A DNA stretch of 19,586 nucleotides from JACQZO01 sp964512325 (GCA_964512325.1 CAZEGN010000021.1:1-19586); one strand, 5' to 3'; shown: positions 7,095 through 14,771, counted from the stretch's first letter. Numbers and translations are program-made. The notes: generated from the sequence alone by a model not told the origin.

Positions 7095-8237
7095 ATGAGC
7101 GGATTAATTGTCTTTTGTAGTATCCTTGTGGCTTTCGCAGTTTTCACTGCTGTACATACAATTTACAACTTAATCTTCTGCTTAAAGCCGAGTAAGCATT
7201 CAGAGCATCTCAGTGAGGAACATGGTATGGTGACTGTTATGATACCTGCTCGTAATGAGGAAAAAGTAATTGAGAAGTGTTTGCGGTCTCTTTTAAAGCA
7301 AGATTATCCACACTTGCAGATTTTGATATACAATGATTTGTCTACCGATAAGACTGGCGAAATAGTCGATCGTTTGGCAGCAGAAAGCAAACGTGTGGAA
7401 GTTATTCATGGTACTCATTTGCCCAAAGGGTGGGCAGGTAAGAATCATGGCTGTCATCAAATGAGCAAAGTAGCAAATGGAAATTGGTATTTATTTGGCG
7501 ACAGTGACACGGTTTATGAACCGGATGCAATTACGAGAGCATTAGCTACTGCCAAAGAACACAAATTGGAGTTCGTTTCTTTTATGCCACGTTTTGATAA
7601 TGTCTCTTTTGCAGAAAAGACATTGCTGCCGATGTTTTATTTTTTCTTATTTGCACTATTTCCAGTAGCGCAGATCGGTAAGCATCCTAATCCAAATGTT
7701 GTTGCCGCTAATGGCTCTTTTATTCTGATTAAACAATCGCTTTATGAAAGCATAGGTGGGCATGAGGCATTAAAAGATAAAGTGTTAGAGGATGTGTTGA
7801 TGGCAAGAAGGGTGAAGTCACTAGGTAATAAGGTTGGATATGGTAATGGTGCTGAACTTTATTCAGCTCATGTATATGACGATGTCGCTGGTATTTGGGA
7901 GGGCTTTAGTAAAAATTCTTTTGCTTTATTTCATTGGAACTATTTTCAGGCAAGTTTCTTTATTATTTTCAATTTTATATTCTGCGTGCTCCCTTTCATT
8001 TTAGTGGTTTGGAGTTTATATGTTGGTGAGCCATTAGTGCTGTTTGCCTCGCTCCTTGCCTGCGGACTTTATTTGTTTGATATGTTACTGATCAGTATTA
8101 GTGTTAGACAGGGTTTTTGGGGCGTAATCGCATTTCCCGTCAGTAACTTTTTAGCTAGTTGCGTGGTGTTAAACTCAATGTATCGTGTCGCAACCAAAAA
8201 GGGGCTCACCTGGAAGGGGAGAAGCTATGAAAGATGA
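7095..8237 (+). CDS. Membrane glycosyltransferase, family 2
   Basis: This 380-aa protein has an N-terminal membrane span (about 3-29), a GT-A catalytic domain and two to three C-terminal spans (about 280-365). Motifs are 'TVMIPARNEEKVIEKCLRSL' (about 47-66), 'YNDLSTDKT', 'LPKGWAGKNHG' (109-119), the metal-binding 'DSDT' (136-139) and 'EDVLMARRVK' (232-241). The end 'KGLTWKGRSY' and 'GWAGK' recall the CrtQ/HpnB-like branch of GT2, known from carotenoid and hopanoid loci, but the acceptor here is unknown. It is the last gene of the operon, 10 bases after mraY, so a role in cell-envelope lipid or wall glycosylation is likely but inferred. Confidence 0.9.
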   Translation: MSGLIVFCSILVAFAVFTAVHTIYNLIFCLKPSKHSEHLSEEHGMVTVMIPARNEEKVIEKCLRSLLKQDYPHLQILIYNDLSTDKTGEIVDRLAAESKRVEVIHGTHLPKGWAGKNHGCHQMSKVANGNWYLFGDSDTVYEPDAITRALATAKEHKLEFVSFMPRFDNVSFAEKTLLPMFYFFLFALFPVAQIGKHPNPNVVAANGSFILIKQSLYESIGGHEALKDKVLEDVLMARRVKSLGNKVGYGNGAELYSAHVYDDVAGIWEGFSKNSFALFHWNYFQASFFIIFNFIFCVLPFILVVWSLYVGEPLVLFASLLACGLYLFDMLLISISVRQGFWGVIAFPVSNFLASCVVLNSMYRVATKKGLTWKGRSYER

Positions 8238-8251
8238 AGAATTCGCAAGTC

Positions 8252-8303
8252 TGAATTCGGATGGATTCGGCAAGCTCACCACAAGGTTCGGAATGCGGAG
8301 TTG
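8252..8303. repeat. Dispersed intergenic repeat, copy B
   Basis: GAATTCGG, GATTCGGC and, after a 15-base spacer, GTTCGGAATGCGGA (8286-8299) followed by GTTG repeat the blocks at 3645-3680 in the same order. This copy begins within 20 bases of the glycosyltransferase stop. The spacer contains GCTCACC, also found in the gene end at about 8203. Confidence 0.6.
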
Positions 8304-8323
8304 GTAATTTGAGGCTGTTCCAG

Positions 8324-8362
8324 TTGCACTTCTCTAGTAGCTTCGATATACTTTGGTTGACA
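8324..8362 (+). promoter_or_regulatory. Putative nusA promoters
   Basis: TTGCAC (8324-8329) and TATACT (8347-8352) are spaced 17 bases apart; the -10 matches those of tRNA-Ser and the dismutase gene. A perfect -35 TTGACA (8357-8362) lies just downstream, but the best -10 for it, TACCTT at 8382-8387, is weak and 19 bases away. nusA (ATG 8430) therefore probably has its own leader of 70 bases or so. Confidence 0.4.
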
Positions 8363-8429
8363 TTATCGAATCAATAGAGTCTACCTTATTAAGTTTAGGT
8401 TGGCTTTTTACTAAATAACCGAAAAATTT

Positions 8430-9752
8430 ATGCAATCAAAATTTGCTGCTGCCATTGCTCAAATCTGTGATGAGAAACATATTGATCCTAAAGTTGTTCT
8501 GGAGGCGATTGAAGCAGCCCTAGGAGCTGCTTACCGTAAGGACTATGGTCACCCTGACCAAAAGCTTCGTGTGGTGTTTGATGCGCAAACTGGTTTGATT
8601 AATGTCTATCAACAGTTTGATGTGGTAAAAGAGATCGCTAATCGTGAATACGAAAAGCTTTTAGCGGATGCGAAAAAGATTCGTAAAACCGCTAAAGTAG
8701 GTGAAACCGTGGAAATTGAGGTGACACCGAAAGAGTATGGTCGCATTGCTGCCCAAACAGCGAAGCAAGTAATTATTCAACGTGTTCGCGAGGCTGAGCG
8801 AGAGGCTATATATAACATGTACAAAGATAGAGAGGGTGAATTATTAGTCGCTCAGGTGCAAAGAGTGGAGCGTCAGGGGGATGCTTTTATTGATATGGAT
8901 AAGGCGACTGTGCTTTTAGAGCGGATGCATCAAATCCCTGGTGAGCGTTTACATAATGGCCAGCGTATTAAAGTTCTTCTTGAAAAAGTAGCTCATAATG
9001 ATAAGGGACCTCAAATTATTATTTCCCGTAATCACCCAGATTTAATTAAGGCCTTACTTGAACTGGAAGTTCCTGAAGTGCGTGAGGGGATTGTGGAAAT
9101 TAAAGGCATTGCGCGTGAGGCTGGTATCCGTACTAAGGTAGCGGTAGCGGCGAAAGAAGAGGGGGTTGATCCTGTAGGAGCTTGTGTCGGTCAGAAGGGA
9201 GTCCGTATTCAAGCGGTTACTGATGAATTGGGGCGTGAGCGTATTGATGTGATTGAATGGGCAAGTGATCCGGTGAAGTTCATGATTAATGCTTTAGCAC
9301 CAGCGAAAATTGTTAGTATCGAGCTCATTAAAGATCAAAAGCTTGCAAAGGTTTATGTAACTGAAGACCAGCGTTCTCTTGCAATCGGTAAGAGTGGACA
9401 AAATGTGCGTTTGGCCTCTATTTTGACGGGTTGGGAAATTGATATAGAGGATTTCATTGCTGCTGAAACTCAGGCGGATGAGACTACAGCTGAAGCCGAA
9501 ACAATCAATGTCGCTGATATGCCTGTGGCTTCTACTCGTGATCGTGCACTGCCTACAAAGACGGTTGAGGTTGCAGATCAACCAGAAGTGAAGGTTACTG
9601 AGATTGAAAGTTTATCTTCAGTAGAAGAAAAGGCCGCTGAGAAACCTGCCAAAGCAAAGAAGAGCTCTGCTAAAAAGGTAGCAACTAAAGCTACAAAAAA
9701 AACGGCTGCAAAAAAGGCTACTAAGCCAAAAGCTGCAAAAAAGAAAGCTTAA
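8430..9752 (+). CDS. nusA: Transcription termination/antitermination protein NusA
   Basis: NusA binds RNA polymerase and the nascent RNA and modulates pausing, termination and antitermination. This 440-aa protein has the N-terminal polymerase-binding domain (about 1-125), an S1 domain (about 130-200) and two KH domains marked by 'VGACVGQKGVRIQAVTDELG' and 'LAIGKSGQNVRLASILTG'. The acidic repeats of E. coli NusA are absent. Instead, the last 50 residues form a Lys/Ala/Thr-rich, histone-H1-like tail (KKSSAKKVATKATKKTAAKK), probably nucleic-acid binding. It starts at ATG without Shine-Dalgarno. Its TAA stop overlaps the stop of the convergent penicillin-binding protein gene, sharing TTAA at 9749-9752. 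Confidence 0.97.
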   Translation: MQSKFAAAIAQICDEKHIDPKVVLEAIEAALGAAYRKDYGHPDQKLRVVFDAQTGLINVYQQFDVVKEIANREYEKLLADAKKIRKTAKVGETVEIEVTPKEYGRIAAQTAKQVIIQRVREAEREAIYNMYKDREGELLVAQVQRVERQGDAFIDMDKATVLLERMHQIPGERLHNGQRIKVLLEKVAHNDKGPQIIISRNHPDLIKALLELEVPEVREGIVEIKGIAREAGIRTKVAVAAKEEGVDPVGACVGQKGVRIQAVTDELGRERIDVIEWASDPVKFMINALAPAKIVSIELIKDQKLAKVYVTEDQRSLAIGKSGQNVRLASILTGWEIDIEDFIAAETQADETTAEAETINVADMPVASTRDRALPTKTVEVADQPEVKVTEIESLSSVEEKAAEKPAKAKKSSAKKVATKATKKTAAKKATKPKAAKKKA

Positions 9753-12643
9753 AGATTGACGTCAGAGATATTATCACTACTAACGTTTAACTCTGCTTGG
9801 GGTTGATTGTTAGTAGTGATTCTTTGTGTGAGCCGACTTACATTTCCTTCAGTATCGTAAGCTTTGATTCCTAATTCATGTCTGCCCGCCTCAGTATCTA
9901 TTGGAATAGTAAAAGAGGTGGTGTAGGGCTTATTTTGTAGTGTGATAATTGGTATTGAATCAAAGGTGAATTCCACCTTTTCAATGCCTTGCTCATCGGT
10001 AATGTCAGTGCTAATCAGGAAGCTCTGCCCGGGGTGAAAAGTTGTCCGTTCTGCTGGTTCGAGTAGCACTATTGACGGTGGAGTGACATCAGTGCCTACA
10101 ATTACCCCGGTTTGGAATACAACTTGTCTGCTATCTCTCATAGTAAATACTATGCGCAGCACATAAATCGTTCCTGGAGCACCTTCGGGAATTTGATACG
10201 GAATCTGATGGAATGGACCATCAGTTCTAGTTGTCACTTCCTTGCCATCAACATATACGCTTGCTCGAGCAATTTCTTGCGGATTTTGAATGTTAAATGT
10301 GGCGGTGTTCTGGCCCACAATTACTTTGCTGCCTTCCCATGGAGTTAGCATTGTTAATCCGCTCTCTTCTGCTGAAAGTACTTCACAATATTCAGTTGGA
10401 ATTTGCGTGGGAGAATCAACATAAATAATAGGAATACCATTATCAGAGCTACCAGAGACAGTGTTAGCAGGTGATGCTTTATTGCTGCTTACCCAAGCTT
10501 GAATGGCTTCTTCCCAGCGTGGCAAGGCTCCATCCTCTGGACGAATATAATAAAGAATAGAGTGATAGCTTTGATATACATAGAGAGCCACATTGGCTTG
10601 GCATTCTTCAGTAGCTAGTTTTCCCGACACTTGGTCTACACGTGCAGAGATAAAGTTTTGCTCTACTTTTGTTGGCACGCCATATTCAGGGAATAATTCT
10701 GTGCGTATTTTGTCACTAGGGGTGTTGCCGCTTGGTAAAAGTCCTGATTGGGTACTAATCGCTACTTCTTTAATTTGTTCAGGGCGTATAAATTCTTCAT
10801 TTGGTTTATTAGCTAATGCTTGTGTCATAAATACTTTCCATATGCTGGCTGCTGTGCTTATTCCATCTGCGGTTAATACCGGTATCTCACCTTTGTTATT
10901 TCCAGTCCAAACAGCTGTAACGATTGAAGGTGTGTATCCTACTGTCCATAAATCTTTAGGCTTTTTGACATTATTCACAATATTGATCGACGTTCCAGTT
11001 TTTACAGCCACAGTTCGATTAGGAATAAAAAGATTGGTCCAGGTTGAGGGGCGGGCATTATTATCAGAAAGAATATTACTAATCAGATAGGCTGCTTGAG
11101 GATCTAATACTGGCTTGCCGTCGGTGTTCACTTTTCTTTCCCATAGTACTTTGTTCTTGTCATTCGTTATTTTAAGAATTGCTCCAGTATCAATGCGGCG
11201 TCCTTCATTAGCAAACACACTATAAGCGCGAGCCATATCCAGCGGAGTAATCTCTTCAACGCCCAGGGCTAGTGACAGACCTGTATTAGCAGCATCACTT
11301 TTATCCACATACTCTACCCCCATATTATGTACTTGATCTAGCGTGTCTTCCACGCCAGCCAGATATTGCGCTGCTACCGCTGGAATATTGAGCGAGTTTG
11401 CTAGTGCAGTCCTTACTGTCACAGGACCACGGTATTTCCCATCATAATTGGCTGGAGTATAGCCATTGCCGAAATCGGTTTTAACATCAAAAAATACTGT
11501 ACCCGTACCAAATCCCTTGCTAAATAAGGTGGCATAAGTAAATGGTTTGAAGGTGGAGCCTGGTTGGCGCTTGGAAGTTGCAACATTTACTTTTCCATCT
11601 ATTTTGTCATCAAAGTAGTCCCGTGAACCAACCATGGCGAGGATTTCGCCTGTTTTGGGATCAAGTGAAACTAGGGCCCCATTCGCTGCGCCATAGTTTT
11701 TTTCGTTTTTTAGTGCGCCTTCTTTTACTGCTTTTTCAGCGATTTCCTGCAATTTGGGATCTAGACTCGTGTAGACATTCAGCCCCTGTATTTCATTGCC
11801 ATAGGTTTGTGCTAATTCCTCCATGATATAAAAAACGAAGTGTGGAGCTTTGATATTGTCTTTATATGGCGCAAAAACAATTTGGTCATTACTAGCTTTG
11901 TTGAACTCAGCTTCATTTAAAAGATTGAGGCTTCTCATGCGATTGAGAATGAAAAGCTTACGTCGCATTACGCCATCATAGTTGTTATAGGGGGAGTAGT
12001 AGCTTGGTAATTGAGCGATAGCGGCCAGTGATGCACTTTCTGCTATTGTTAGATCTTTGGCGTCTTTTTTAAAATAGGTTTGAGCAGCTGCCTGTACACC
12101 ATAAGATTGATATCCATAGAACACTTTGTTGAGGTAGAGTGTCAGAATCTCTTCTTTGGTGAAATGTTGTTCAATCTCTACTGCCAAAATAAGCTCNNNN
12201 NNNNNNNNNNNNNNNNNNNNNNNNNNNNNNNNNNNNNNNNNNNNNNNNNNNNNNNNNNNNNNNNNNNNNNNNNNNNNNNNNNNNNNNNNNNNNNNNGTTC
12301 GGCGTGCACCCTCGTCACCCGCCTCATAGAGCAAAGAGCCATCACGTGCCAAAATCTTGGTCGTTGAAGTGATTGAATAATTTGCTAATTCTTCCGGACT
12401 CGGTAATTCCTTTAAAATCAGCAGGATATAGATAAAGAGACCAAGTGAGCTTGCTAGGATAATACTTAAAGTTGCTATTGCTCCATACCACAAATAGGTC
12501 CGCCAGTTTCTCTTTTGGACAGTGTCGGCTAGTGGTTTGCTGGTGAAGTTGATCTCAGGTTGAGCCGCAGTTGAAAGTGGTTTACGCGTTGGTAGTGGGT
12601 GTCGTGCTTGAATTTTGTGGGGGAGTCGTTTGCGTGGGGGCAT
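9749..12643 (-). CDS. Class A penicillin-binding protein (transglycosylase/transpeptidase), interrupted by assembly gap
   Basis: This bifunctional PBP polymerises glycan chains (GT51) and cross-links peptides. In order: a basic cytoplasmic tail, one membrane span ('ATLSIILASSLGLFIYILLI'), the start of GT51 ('ILARDGSLLYEAGDEGARR'), the N gap, the rest of GT51 ('ELILAVEIEQHFTKEEILTL'), then the transpeptidase with SxxK in 'PGSTFKPFTY' (Ser codon 11555-11557), SxN in 'ANSLNIPAV' and KTG in 'AVKTGTS'. The C-terminus adds two Ig-like beta domains and a loose tail. The GT51 catalytic motifs fall in the gap, so their absence is not real. The frame stays open across the 100 N only nominally. The start overlaps the upstream membrane protein gene by 62 bases. 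Confidence 0.95.
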   Translation of the reverse strand: MPPRKRLPHKIQARHPLPTRKPLSTAAQPEINFTSKPLADTVQKRNWRTYLWYGAIATLSIILASSLGLFIYILLILKELPSPEELANYSITSTTKILARDGSLLYEAGDEGARRXXXXXXXXXXXXXXXXXXXXXXXXXXXXXXXXXXELILAVEIEQHFTKEEILTLYLNKVFYGYQSYGVQAAAQTYFKKDAKDLTIAESASLAAIAQLPSYYSPYNNYDGVMRRKLFILNRMRSLNLLNEAEFNKASNDQIVFAPYKDNIKAPHFVFYIMEELAQTYGNEIQGLNVYTSLDPKLQEIAEKAVKEGALKNEKNYGAANGALVSLDPKTGEILAMVGSRDYFDDKIDGKVNVATSKRQPGSTFKPFTYATLFSKGFGTGTVFFDVKTDFGNGYTPANYDGKYRGPVTVRTALANSLNIPAVAAQYLAGVEDTLDQVHNMGVEYVDKSDAANTGLSLALGVEEITPLDMARAYSVFANEGRRIDTGAILKITNDKNKVLWERKVNTDGKPVLDPQAAYLISNILSDNNARPSTWTNLFIPNRTVAVKTGTSINIVNNVKKPKDLWTVGYTPSIVTAVWTGNNKGEIPVLTADGISTAASIWKVFMTQALANKPNEEFIRPEQIKEVAISTQSGLLPSGNTPSDKIRTELFPEYGVPTKVEQNFISARVDQVSGKLATEECQANVALYVYQSYHSILYYIRPEDGALPRWEEAIQAWVSSNKASPANTVSGSSDNGIPIIYVDSPTQIPTEYCEVLSAEESGLTMLTPWEGSKVIVGQNTATFNIQNPQEIARASVYVDGKEVTTRTDGPFHQIPYQIPEGAPGTIYVLRIVFTMRDSRQVVFQTGVIVGTDVTPPSIVLLEPAERTTFHPGQSFLISTDITDEQGIEKVEFTFDSIPIITLQNKPYTTSFTIPIDTEAGRHELGIKAYDTEGNVSRLTQRITTNNQPQAELNVSSDNISDVNL
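9773..9820. terminator. Perfect 12-bp inverted repeat at the nusA/PBP convergence, possible nusA terminator
   Basis: ATCACTACTAAC (9773-9784) and GTTAGTAGTGAT (9809-9820) are exact reverse complements with a 24-base loop. On the plus strand the hairpin begins 20 bases after the nusA stop and is followed by TCTTTGT. It lies inside PBP codons for the C-terminal tail. The T tract is weak, so termination is probable but not certain. Confidence 0.5.
12197..12296. other. Assembly gap of 100 N
   Basis: Exactly 100 undefined bases interrupt the GT51 domain of the penicillin-binding protein. Family members usually have about 75 residues (near 225 bases) between the 'RR' and 'KELILA' positions flanking it, so 100 is most likely a placeholder length, not the true distance. 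Confidence 0.95.
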
Positions 12644-13154
12644 TTTTTTGATCGTTATAAGCTGTATAAGCCATGAGTAAGCTACCGGCTAGAACCAGGA
12701 AAATACCTAGTGCGGGGTTGCCAGCACGAGAGCCACCATCGAATACATAATTAAGCATTTGAATTAAACTGCACACACCTGCAATAGCACCTAAAACTAA
12801 TTGCACTTGGACTAATGGCCAGGGGAGGCTAGGAAGCTTTATGTTTAATTTGGGCAATAAAATTAATAAGAAGGCAATTGCTGCTACCACCAAGTTAAGC
12901 CAGCCAATACTGCTTGCGAGATTGTTTTGACTGTATGTGTAGTAATCAGTTACATAGGTGTACGCGGGCAGAAAGCTGCCAATGATTACTACTAATGCGC
13001 CACCAGCAATGGCTTTTTCACTATTGTTGAGCTTCTGTGCAATATCTTTAGCTTTGCTTACAGATGCTTGCCATTGTTGATTGTTGTTTGCAGTGGGGGG
13101 ATTTGATTCAGCTGGTTTTGTAGGAGTAGGATTGTTATTTATTTCGTCAGCCAT
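12582..13154 (-). CDS. Small multi-span membrane protein, unrecognised
   Basis: This 190-aa protein has a hydrophilic N-terminus rich in Asn, Pro and Thr (about 1-45), four hydrophobic spans ('AIAGGALVVIIGSFLPAYTY', 'IGWLNLVVAAIAFLLILLP', 'LVQVQLVLGAIAGVCSLIQ', 'ALGIFLVLAGSLLMAYTAY') and a Thr/Pro/Asn-rich tail. I do not recognise the family. The ATG at 13154 (MADEINNN) is preferred; the frame extends ten codons upstream to another ATG at 13184. Its 3' end overlaps the PBP start by 62 bases in a different frame, so the two are one transcript and probably translationally linked. A role in wall synthesis is suggested only by this linkage. Confidence 0.8.
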   Translation of the reverse strand: MADEINNNPTPTKPAESNPPTANNNQQWQASVSKAKDIAQKLNNSEKAIAGGALVVIIGSFLPAYTYVTDYYTYSQNNLASSIGWLNLVVAAIAFLLILLPKLNIKLPSLPWPLVQVQLVLGAIAGVCSLIQMLNYVFDGGSRAGNPALGIFLVLAGSLLMAYTAYNDQKNAPTQTTPPQNSSTTPTTNA

Positions 13155-13282
13155 AATAATGAAAATATAAATCGTCGCTATCATAGCAGAATGTGCTATA
13201 GTGCAGAAGGTGTTGCGGGGAGAGTTAATCTGGCGCTTTTAGAGGGGTGTGTTTAATTGCTTTTTGTTAATACTTACACTGC

Positions 13283-13573
13283 ATGGATGCTAATACTACT
13301 AAAATTGCTGCCATTAGTTATGTGCCACTCCTGAGCGTGGTCTGTATACTTGGTAGGGAAGAACATTTTATTCGTTTTCATGCGCGGCAAGCCTTGGTGC
13401 TTCACATTTTCTTTTTTCTCTGGCTTTTTATTCCCTGGTGGTGGGTAACTGTAATTTTAGAGTTGCTGGTTTTTAGTGGTATTGTTAGCGGCTTTTATTT
13501 CGCTTCCCAGGGGCTTGAATTTGAATTGCCAATTGTAAGGGAAATTTTAGCTAAAACTAAGCCAAAGGTTTGA
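13283..13573 (+). CDS. DUF4870-like small membrane protein
   Basis: This 96-aa protein has the pattern of the DUF4870/Tic20-like small membrane proteins: 'KIAAISYVPLLSVVCILG' as first span, then 'EEHFIRFHARQALVLHIFFF' with the characteristic FxRFHARQ motif, and a final span at about 52-75. Function is unknown in the family. It is transcribed divergently from the membrane protein/PBP operon, with 128 bases between. The promoter of the next gene overlaps its stop codon, so it is probably monocistronic. Start is ATG with no Shine-Dalgarno. Confidence 0.82.
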   Translation: MDANTTKIAAISYVPLLSVVCILGREEHFIRFHARQALVLHIFFFLWLFIPWWWVTVILELLVFSGIVSGFYFASQGLEFELPIVREILAKTKPKV

Positions 13574-13597
13574 CTGTTGCTGGTGTCTGAGTATAAT
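13570..13597 (+). promoter_or_regulatory. Strong promoter for the 13653 gene
   Basis: TTGACT (13570-13575) and a perfect TATAAT (13592-13597) are separated by 16 bases. The -35 overlaps the TGA stop of the preceding gene. A start near 13604 leaves about 50 bases of leader before ATG 13653. Confidence 0.65.
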
Positions 13598-13652
13598 AGG
13601 GCGTCGATTTAAATGTCGAGACGGTGATTATTTTATCTATTTTTTGTGTTTT

Positions 13653-14462
13653 ATGAGCAGAAATCCAGAGTTAGCATTTGATTTTGCGGGAGAAATGTTT
13701 GATGAGCCCATTGATGAACCTCCTGCCCCGGGGACATTTGAGCGTGTCGGTGAACTAGGGGGGGCAGTAATGCTTGATTTAATCAAGCTCTATATTGTGA
13801 AGCATCGCCTAGCTGAACTGCTTGATACTTTTCAGCTTGAAGTCGCTCCTCGATTCACTGTGAGAAACTTCTTGAGATCGGTGCTGTTATTTCGGAGTAC
13901 AAAAGCCAATCCTAATCCGCTAATTAGAGAAACTGTGAACGCTGAGTTGCACTCAATTTTAAGTGTCTCATTTGCACAGTATCTTGATCAACCTGTTGCA
14001 GGGGAGGAGAGACGAGATAGTGCAATTGGTGCTTTGCAAAAAAGAATTAAAGCATTGAAAGACTCGTTGCAGGCTTGCGCTACTGTAGATGCGAGTCTAT
14101 TAACGGCGATTAATACCTATGAAGATATATTAGATGTATTGGCTCATAGTACTCGTCAGCTACATGTTGCGTGGCATGAATCTTATCAACCCCAAAAACA
14201 GGATAATAGCATCTCCCGTCCTTCAATGAAGCGTGTTAGTCGTGATCCGAAAGTTTTGTGGGAGGAGCGTGGGTACAGTGATATTTGGGACTTTTTGAAT
14301 GTTAACTTTAAGAAAAGTGTTAACGCGGTTCCTGCGCCTGCATTTAAAAAACGCTTTGCTGAACGAGCTGGATCTCTTCTAAAAGCTGAAGAAAACCTTA
14401 TTCTGGTTGAAGGTTCTGGACTTTCTTTAACTGATATTGTGGTGGAACTATTTGCTTTTTAG
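13653..14462 (+). CDS. Hypothetical protein, 269 aa, unrecognised
   Basis: I do not recognise this protein. The ATG at 13653 (MSRNPELAFD) is preferred over an in-frame TTG at 13644. The N-terminus is acidic and proline-containing ('MFDEPIDEPPAPGTF'). The middle is helical with charged heptad-like stretches ('IGALQKRIKALKDSLQACAT', about 127-146). A basic linker of about 20 residues ('SISRPSMKRVSRDPK') leads to 'LWEERGYSDIWDFLNVNFKK' and a helical end. No signal peptide or membrane span is seen, so it is probably cytoplasmic. It has its own near-consensus promoter and a strong terminator 7 bases after its stop, so it is a stand-alone and probably well-expressed gene. Confidence 0.8.
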   Translation: MSRNPELAFDFAGEMFDEPIDEPPAPGTFERVGELGGAVMLDLIKLYIVKHRLAELLDTFQLEVAPRFTVRNFLRSVLLFRSTKANPNPLIRETVNAELHSILSVSFAQYLDQPVAGEERRDSAIGALQKRIKALKDSLQACATVDASLLTAINTYEDILDVLAHSTRQLHVAWHESYQPQKQDNSISRPSMKRVSRDPKVLWEERGYSDIWDFLNVNFKKSVNAVPAPAFKKRFAERAGSLLKAEENLILVEGSGLSLTDIVVELFAF

Positions 14463-14468
14463 TAATCT

Positions 14469-14508
14469 AAAAAGAACCTGGGACATGATAGTCAGCAGGT
14501 TCTTTTTT
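14469..14508. terminator. Bidirectional intrinsic terminator
   Basis: AAAAAGAACCTG (14469-14480) and CAGGTTCTTTTT (14496-14507) form a perfect 12-bp stem with a 15-base loop. The T run on one side and A run on the other let it serve both the 13653 gene (plus) and rpmG (minus), whose stop lies 19 bases away. Confidence 0.9.
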
Positions 14509-14526
14509 ATGTGTTAAAAGAAAAAC

Positions 14527-14718
14527 TTACTTGCCTTTGATTTCAGTAAATAAAACGTGTTTGCGTTCTACTTTTGAAAACTTTTTGAGAGCTAGCTTTT
14601 CAGTAGTGTTCTTCTTGTTTTTTACAGTAACATAAGCACGTTCTCGACCTTTTGTTCCATCTGGTCTTTGGAAAGTGTGTTCAAGAGTTACCCAGTAGCG
14701 ATTCGTTTTCTTCGCCAT
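14527..14718 (-). CDS. rpmG: 50S ribosomal protein bL33, cysteine-free form
   Basis: This 63-aa protein is bL33 of the large subunit. The family core is 'AYVTVKNKKNTTEKLALKKF' followed by SKVERKHVLFTEIK. All four zinc-ribbon cysteines of the C+ form are missing; the first pair is replaced by a longer loop ('TFQRPDGTKGRERAY') and the second by 'SKVERKH', as in the proteobacterial C- type, so it needs no zinc. It has a separate promoter (14743-14771) and shares the terminator at 14469-14508, so it is monocistronic. The start is ATG with no Shine-Dalgarno. Confidence 0.95.
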   Translation of the reverse strand: MAKKTNRYWVTLEHTFQRPDGTKGRERAYVTVKNKKNTTEKLALKKFSKVERKHVLFTEIKGK

Positions 14719-14742
14719 AAATCTTTAACTTAGAGCGCGGAC

Positions 14743-14771
14743 AATTTACCCTGTTAAAGCTTAATTGTAAA
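14743..14771 (-). promoter_or_regulatory. Putative rpmG promoter
   Basis: On the minus strand TTTACA (14766-14771) and TAAATT (14743-14748) are separated by 17 bases. The predicted start near 14736 gives an 18-base leader. The promoter lies in the gap after the bactofilin-like gene. Confidence 0.5.

Noticed and set aside
7304..11309. Two perfect DnaA boxes, TTATCCACA at 7304-7312 and 11301-11309
   Set aside because: They are isolated, 4 kb apart and inside coding genes, with no cluster or AT-rich unwinding region. One chance match in a window this size is not surprising.
12197..12296. Loss of GT51 catalytic residues in the PBP
   Set aside because: The motifs fall in the run of N, so absence cannot be concluded.
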